From assembly GCF_029637605.1 (NCBI RefSeq), contig NZ_CP121261.1, forward strand, positions 4,712,001 through 4,776,000: a DNA stretch of 64,000 bases. The letters are read 5' to 3'. The DNA comes from Achromobacter spanius (lineage in GTDB: Bacteria > Pseudomonadota > Gammaproteobacteria > Burkholderiales > Burkholderiaceae_B). The position numbers and the translations under genes were made by a program. Below are positions 60,593 through 64,000 of this stretch, piece by piece. The stretch's first letter is position 1. Each line of letters begins with the position of its first letter. A model generated the notes under the pieces. It saw only the letters and a program-made list of their open reading frames with translations. It was not told the origin of the DNA and did no database searches.

Positions 60593-62035
60593 CTAGCCGA
60601 TCGGCCACTTCGGCAGACGGATCTTGCGGTACGGCAGGCTGCGCCAATCCGGGCTGGCGGAGCCCGGCGCGGCTACATACAGCACGGCGTGGGCGAGCGG
60701 CGCGTAGCGCGCGTAGAAGTGATGGGCCGACTTCACCACGATGAGGCGTTGCGCCGTCAGGTCGCAGCCCAACTGTGTGAAGAGGTCCGTGTGATAGGCC
60801 TGCGTGCGCAGCGATACCAGCGCAATCAGAATGCCGTCCGCCTCAACCAGGGCGCAGTCGCCCAGTGCGATGCGCGTGTCGGAATTGCCGGTCATCATCA
60901 TGTTGGCGTGCGTGCTCAGCACGCGGCAGCGCGCATCCACGGGCGTACCCGACAGCGGGCCGATCTTGCCGCCGATGCGCAAGTCCAGTTCCGCGCCCAC
61001 GCCGGCATCGAAGGCGATGCGCGCGGCCACGGGATCCCACATCGGCCCCAGCGCGGCATCGCGAATACCGCGTTCACGCATGCGCGCCAGGATATAGGTG
61101 GAGTCGCCGGCGGCGCCACTACCAGGGTTGTCGGACCGGTCGGCCAGCACAATCGGACCCTGGCCGAACGCCAGGGCTTCGTCCAGCGCTTCATCCACGC
61201 TGCGGTAGGGCACCATTAATTGCTCGCGCATGCCGATCAGTTCATCGGCCAGTGTGCGGGCCAGGCTTTGCGCGGCGGGGGCGTCGCCGTCGGCGTAGAC
61301 CAGTACCTTGGTACCCATCTCGGGTACGTCGCCGGTGGCGAAACCCTGTGCCACCGAGATCGACAAGATGCCGTTGCGGCCTTCCAGCGCCTTGATGTGG
61401 CTGACAAAGCCGCGCGCGGGCTCGCGCGTGGTGTGCATGGGCACCACCATGTCGCAATCCACCAGCGCCGGCGTGGGATGCTGCCGGCCCTGATGCGCCG
61501 CGTGGCACAGGTCGACCAGTTCGCAGGCGCGCTCGTACACATCGACGTGAGGGTACTCCTTGAACAGCACCAGCACGGTGGCCTGCTCGACCATCAGCGA
61601 CGTCAGGTGGGCATGCGGATCCAGTTCGGCGCCCACGGTCACGTCGGGGCCGACCATGTCGCGCACACGGCGCAGGATGTCGCCTTCGCAATCGTCATAG
61701 CCGTCGGCAACCATGGCGCCGTGCAGGCCCAGCAGCACCATATCGACCGGCAGCGCGGCGCGCAGGTCCGCCAGCAGTTCATCACGCAAGGTCTCGTAGG
61801 CGGCGCGCGTGGTGATGCCGCCTGGCTGCGCCGACGCAACCAGCCCTTCCACAACTGTCCAGCCGAATTCGCGCGCGCGTTCACGCGCCACCCACAACGG
61901 CCCGCCGTAAAACGTCATGTGGTCAGGGTGTGTGCCGGCGGGCAGGTATTCGCGCGATGTGAAGGCCGCCATGCCCGTGGGCAAGGGCGAAAACGTGTTG
62001 GTTTCGGTGGCGAGTGCGCCGGTGAAGATACGCAT
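60593..62035 (-). CDS. M81-family metallopeptidase (MlrC-like)
   Basis: 480 residues of the M81 family, named for microcystinase C (MlrC). The N-terminus MRIFTGALATETNTFSPLPT and the metal-binding YPHVDVYER (His163, Asp165) are present, as is DNPGSGAAGDST. Substrates of most members are unknown, likely small modified peptides or amidines. It lies 31 bases downstream of the DadA-type gene on the same strand. A second M81 gene is divergent at 63741. Confidence 0.88.
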   Translation of the reverse strand: MRIFTGALATETNTFSPLPTGMAAFTSREYLPAGTHPDHMTFYGGPLWVARERAREFGWTVVEGLVASAQPGGITTRAAYETLRDELLADLRAALPVDMVLLGLHGAMVADGYDDCEGDILRRVRDMVGPDVTVGAELDPHAHLTSLMVEQATVLVLFKEYPHVDVYERACELVDLCHAAHQGRQHPTPALVDCDMVVPMHTTREPARGFVSHIKALEGRNGILSISVAQGFATGDVPEMGTKVLVYADGDAPAAQSLARTLADELIGMREQLMVPYRSVDEALDEALAFGQGPIVLADRSDNPGSGAAGDSTYILARMRERGIRDAALGPMWDPVAARIAFDAGVGAELDLRIGGKIGPLSGTPVDARCRVLSTHANMMMTGNSDTRIALGDCALVEADGILIALVSLRTQAYHTDLFTQLGCDLTAQRLIVVKSAHHFYARYAPLAHAVLYVAAPGSASPDWRSLPYRKIRLPKWPIG

Positions 62036-62066
62036 GGAACGGCTCCGAGAGGCGCGTGGCGCCCGG

Positions 62067-63314
62067 TCAAGGTTGGAAGGGAGCGGCGTCGATGGGCAGG
62101 GTGTTGCCCGTCATCTGCGCCGTCAGCAAGGCAGCGCTGCCGCAGGCCAGCGTGAAGCCCAGCGCGCCCTGGCCCAGGTTCAGCCACAGGTTGTCGGCGG
62201 CGCGGCTCTTGCCGATCAGCGGTTTGCTGGTTGGCGTGGCGGGCCGCACGCCCGCCCAGGCCTGCGCGCGGGACAAGTCCAGGCGGGGAAAGGCTTCAAC
62301 GACCTGGCGCCGCAGCGTGTCCAGCCGCGTTGCGTCCACCTCGGCATGCTTGGCGCCGATGTCGACCATGGCGGCAATGCGCAACACATTGCCCAAGCGC
62401 GCGTAGACGATGCGCCGTTCGTAGTCGGTGACGCTGATGGTCGGGATGTCGGCGGTGTCCGCCGTGATGGGCACGCTCAGGCTGTAGCCCTTGAGCGGAT
62501 ACAGCGGTACGCGCTGGCCCAAGGCCGCCAGCAGCGGCCGGCTGCCGATGCCCGACGCGACAACGAAGGCGTCGGCTTGGATATCGCCCGCCGCCGTCTG
62601 CGCGGCGACAATGCGACCGCGTTCGCGGCGCAGGCGCTTGACGCGGGTGTCCATGTGGACCGTCACGTTACCGGCTTGCCGCAGCCGCTGGAATAGGGAC
62701 TCCGTAAAGCGATGGCAGTCGGCGGCTTCCTCGCCGGGCGTGTAGACGGCGCCAGCGATGCGCGCTCCCATGCCCGCCAGCGCGGGTTCCGCTGCCAGCG
62801 TTTCGTCGCGCGAGAGCACGCGTTGGTCCGTGCCATGCGCCGCTTGATACCGCACCAGCGCGGCGGCCTTCTCCAGTTGCGCGGCATCGCGATACACGAT
62901 CAGCTTGCCGGTGCGCGACAAGCCGAAATCCATGGGCGCTTCCTCCAGCATCGCATGCAGCGTGTCGCGGCTGAGGTAAGACAAGGACAACAGCTCGGCG
63001 GTGGATGCGCGCGATACCGATGCGCGGCAAGCTCGCAGAAATCCCGCCAGCCACAGCCATTGCGACGGGTCGAAGCGATAGCGCAAACGCAGCGGCGAAT
63101 CGCGCCGGAACATCCAGCCCGGCATGTCGGCCAACGCGCCGGGGCCGGCCAGCGGCGCCACATAGCTGTAGCTGAGCTGTCCGCCGTTGGCGAAGCTGCT
63201 GCCCATGGCCGGCTGCGCCCGTTCGTCCACCAACGCCACGTCGTGTCCCGCCCGCGACAACAGGTGCGCCGTCGTCACGCCGACCACGCCCGCCCCAATT
63301 ACGCATACCCGCAT
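62067..63314 (-). CDS. dadA: D-amino acid dehydrogenase-type flavoprotein
   Basis: 415 residues with an N-terminal FAD-binding motif IGAGVVG (residues 6-12) and the DadA signature SSFANGGQLSYSYVAPLAGP. A C-terminal LWLNLGQGALGFTLA closes the FAD fold. DadA oxidises D-amino acids to keto acids and passes electrons to the respiratory chain. The start at 63314 has GAGG seven bases upstream; a longer open frame to 63557 is not family-like. It is likely co-transcribed with the M81 gene. The gene symbol rests on family resemblance. Confidence 0.82.
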   Translation of the reverse strand: MRVCVIGAGVVGVTTAHLLSRAGHDVALVDERAQPAMGSSFANGGQLSYSYVAPLAGPGALADMPGWMFRRDSPLRLRYRFDPSQWLWLAGFLRACRASVSRASTAELLSLSYLSRDTLHAMLEEAPMDFGLSRTGKLIVYRDAAQLEKAAALVRYQAAHGTDQRVLSRDETLAAEPALAGMGARIAGAVYTPGEEAADCHRFTESLFQRLRQAGNVTVHMDTRVKRLRRERGRIVAAQTAAGDIQADAFVVASGIGSRPLLAALGQRVPLYPLKGYSLSVPITADTADIPTISVTDYERRIVYARLGNVLRIAAMVDIGAKHAEVDATRLDTLRRQVVEAFPRLDLSRAQAWAGVRPATPTSKPLIGKSRAADNLWLNLGQGALGFTLACGSAALLTAQMTGNTLPIDAAPFQP

Positions 63315-63740
63315 GACTCGCCTCGTAGGTTCAGGTTGGGCACGATTCTGAGCCGGGCAGTGGGGCCGGGCAAATTCCAAATCACACGCTATCCATAACC
63401 TTGCGATATGTGTGCGCTGGGCCATCTCTCCGCCATCTCTGCGCCTTCGCTGCTCTGTCGTCGGCCTATCGTTTTCCCTAAAGCTAGGGCCCGCCAAAGC
63501 TGGTTTCGCCCGCATTTCCCTGGAAAAGCGCCCACGCCATAACCTTGGGTTATCCATAGGCGCACGTTAGCTATTTGTGCCGCGAGTGTGCCCCGCCGAT
63601 GATCCGCTTACGGAACGCAGCGCCGCCCTGAATGGGCAGGCGATGACGGATAACCGGCCTATACAAGGGGAAATGATGACGTCTTACCGGAACGCCGCGC
63701 TTGCCGCGGCGCTTGCGCCAGCCTGTCCGGGAGCGCAGCC
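63315..63740. promoter_or_regulatory. Divergent promoter region with repeated ATAACCTTG motif
   Basis: About 425 bases between dadA and the second M81 gene, without a convincing gene. CCATAACCTTG occurs twice: near 63393 as CCATAACCTTGCGATAT, and near 63537 as a perfect dyad, ATAACC-TTG-GGTTAT (63539-63553). TATCCATA flanks both. This looks like a pair of binding sites for one regulator that is not encoded in the window. Confidence 0.5.
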
Positions 63741-64000
63741 ATGAAGGTCTTTAGCGCCGGCCTGGGCACCGAAACCAACACCTTCGCGCCCATGCCCACC
63801 AGCCTGGCGGCATTTCAAGAGCGCGACTATTACCCGGCGGGCACGCATCCCGATTCCGTCACCTTCGCCGGCGCGCCGCTCTACGTGGCGCGTCTGCAAG
63901 GTCGCGAGGCGGGGTGGACGCTGGCCGAAGGGCTGGTGACCTCGGCACAACCCGGCGGCACCACCACGCGCGCCGCCTACGAAACCTTGCGCGATGAGCT
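63741..64000 (+). CDS. Second M81-family metallopeptidase, N-terminal fragment
   Basis: The first 86 codons of an M81 gene that runs off the right edge. The start is ATG 63741. MKVFSAGLGTETNTFAPMPT and the later TSAQPGGTTTRAAYETL match the 60593 gene almost residue for residue, so the two are paralogues flanking dadA in opposite orientation. Confidence 0.85.
   Translation, partial: MKVFSAGLGTETNTFAPMPTSLAAFQERDYYPAGTHPDSVTFAGAPLYVARLQGREAGWTLAEGLVTSAQPGGTTTRAAYETLRDE

Noticed and set aside
1..64000. CRISPR arrays, tRNA genes, integrases or transposases
   Set aside because: I looked for repeat-spacer periodicity, cloverleaf arms and DDE or recombinase motifs and found none.

Overview
The window is GC-rich, densely coded DNA that looks chromosomal and comes from a beta-proteobacterium of the Alcaligenaceae, most likely Achromobacter (Bordetella is the next candidate). 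The grounds are the base composition, many LysR regulators, a Bug-type tricarboxylate binding protein, and a Vi-type capsule locus ending in a Vi lyase (vexL) of the kind described from Achromobacter. I saw no tRNA, rRNA, CRISPR array, transposase or integrase.

Layout. 0-3.5 kb: start of a Tat-exported protein, a TPR protein, an overlooked small membrane protein and a MocR regulator. 3.5-14.4 kb: a short-chain amide uptake and hydrolysis system. A response regulator and a large hybrid kinase whose sensor is an NCS1-type permease lie divergent to a five-gene Urt/Fmd-type ABC transporter, formamidase and an FmdB zinc ribbon. 14.4-21 kb: AraC regulator with a short-chain dehydrogenase (SDR), an SDR remnant beside a 17-bp palindrome, LysR with RidA and an Old Yellow Enzyme, an unknown protein, and a TetR regulator with a membrane protein and two matching operators.

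21-35.1 kb: Vi-antigen-type capsule locus tviB-tviD-tviE-vexA-vexB-vexCD-vexE-vexL, preceded by an AT-rich control region. It is unusual. There is no tviC epimerase, VexB has a cytoplasmic extension of about 190 residues, and the ABC ATPase VexC has lost every recognisable ATPase motif and is fused in frame to the inner-membrane co-polymerase VexD.

35.4-44.4 kb: a second amide system, made of a five-gene ABC transporter, amidase, the AmiC ligand sensor, the AmiR ANTAR antiterminator and an iron alcohol dehydrogenase. A leader hairpin fits the ANTAR-target loop rule. The two amide systems thus have different regulators: kinase/response regulator for one, AmiC/AmiR antitermination for the other.

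44.4-50.2 kb: LysR-controlled organic-acid cluster (CoA-ester lyase, CoA transferase, cyclase-family hydrolase, Bug binding protein, carboxymuconolactone-decarboxylase-like protein). 50.2-56.2 kb: GAF-LytTR regulator, two beta-lactamase-fold serine hydrolases around an outer-membrane barrel, and a spermidine-synthase-like methyltransferase fold. 56.3-58.2 kb: CsgG/DUF4810/DUF799 lipoprotein trio. 58.2-64 kb: YdeP-type molybdoprotein, M81 peptidase, DadA-type dehydrogenase, and divergently the start of a second M81 gene.
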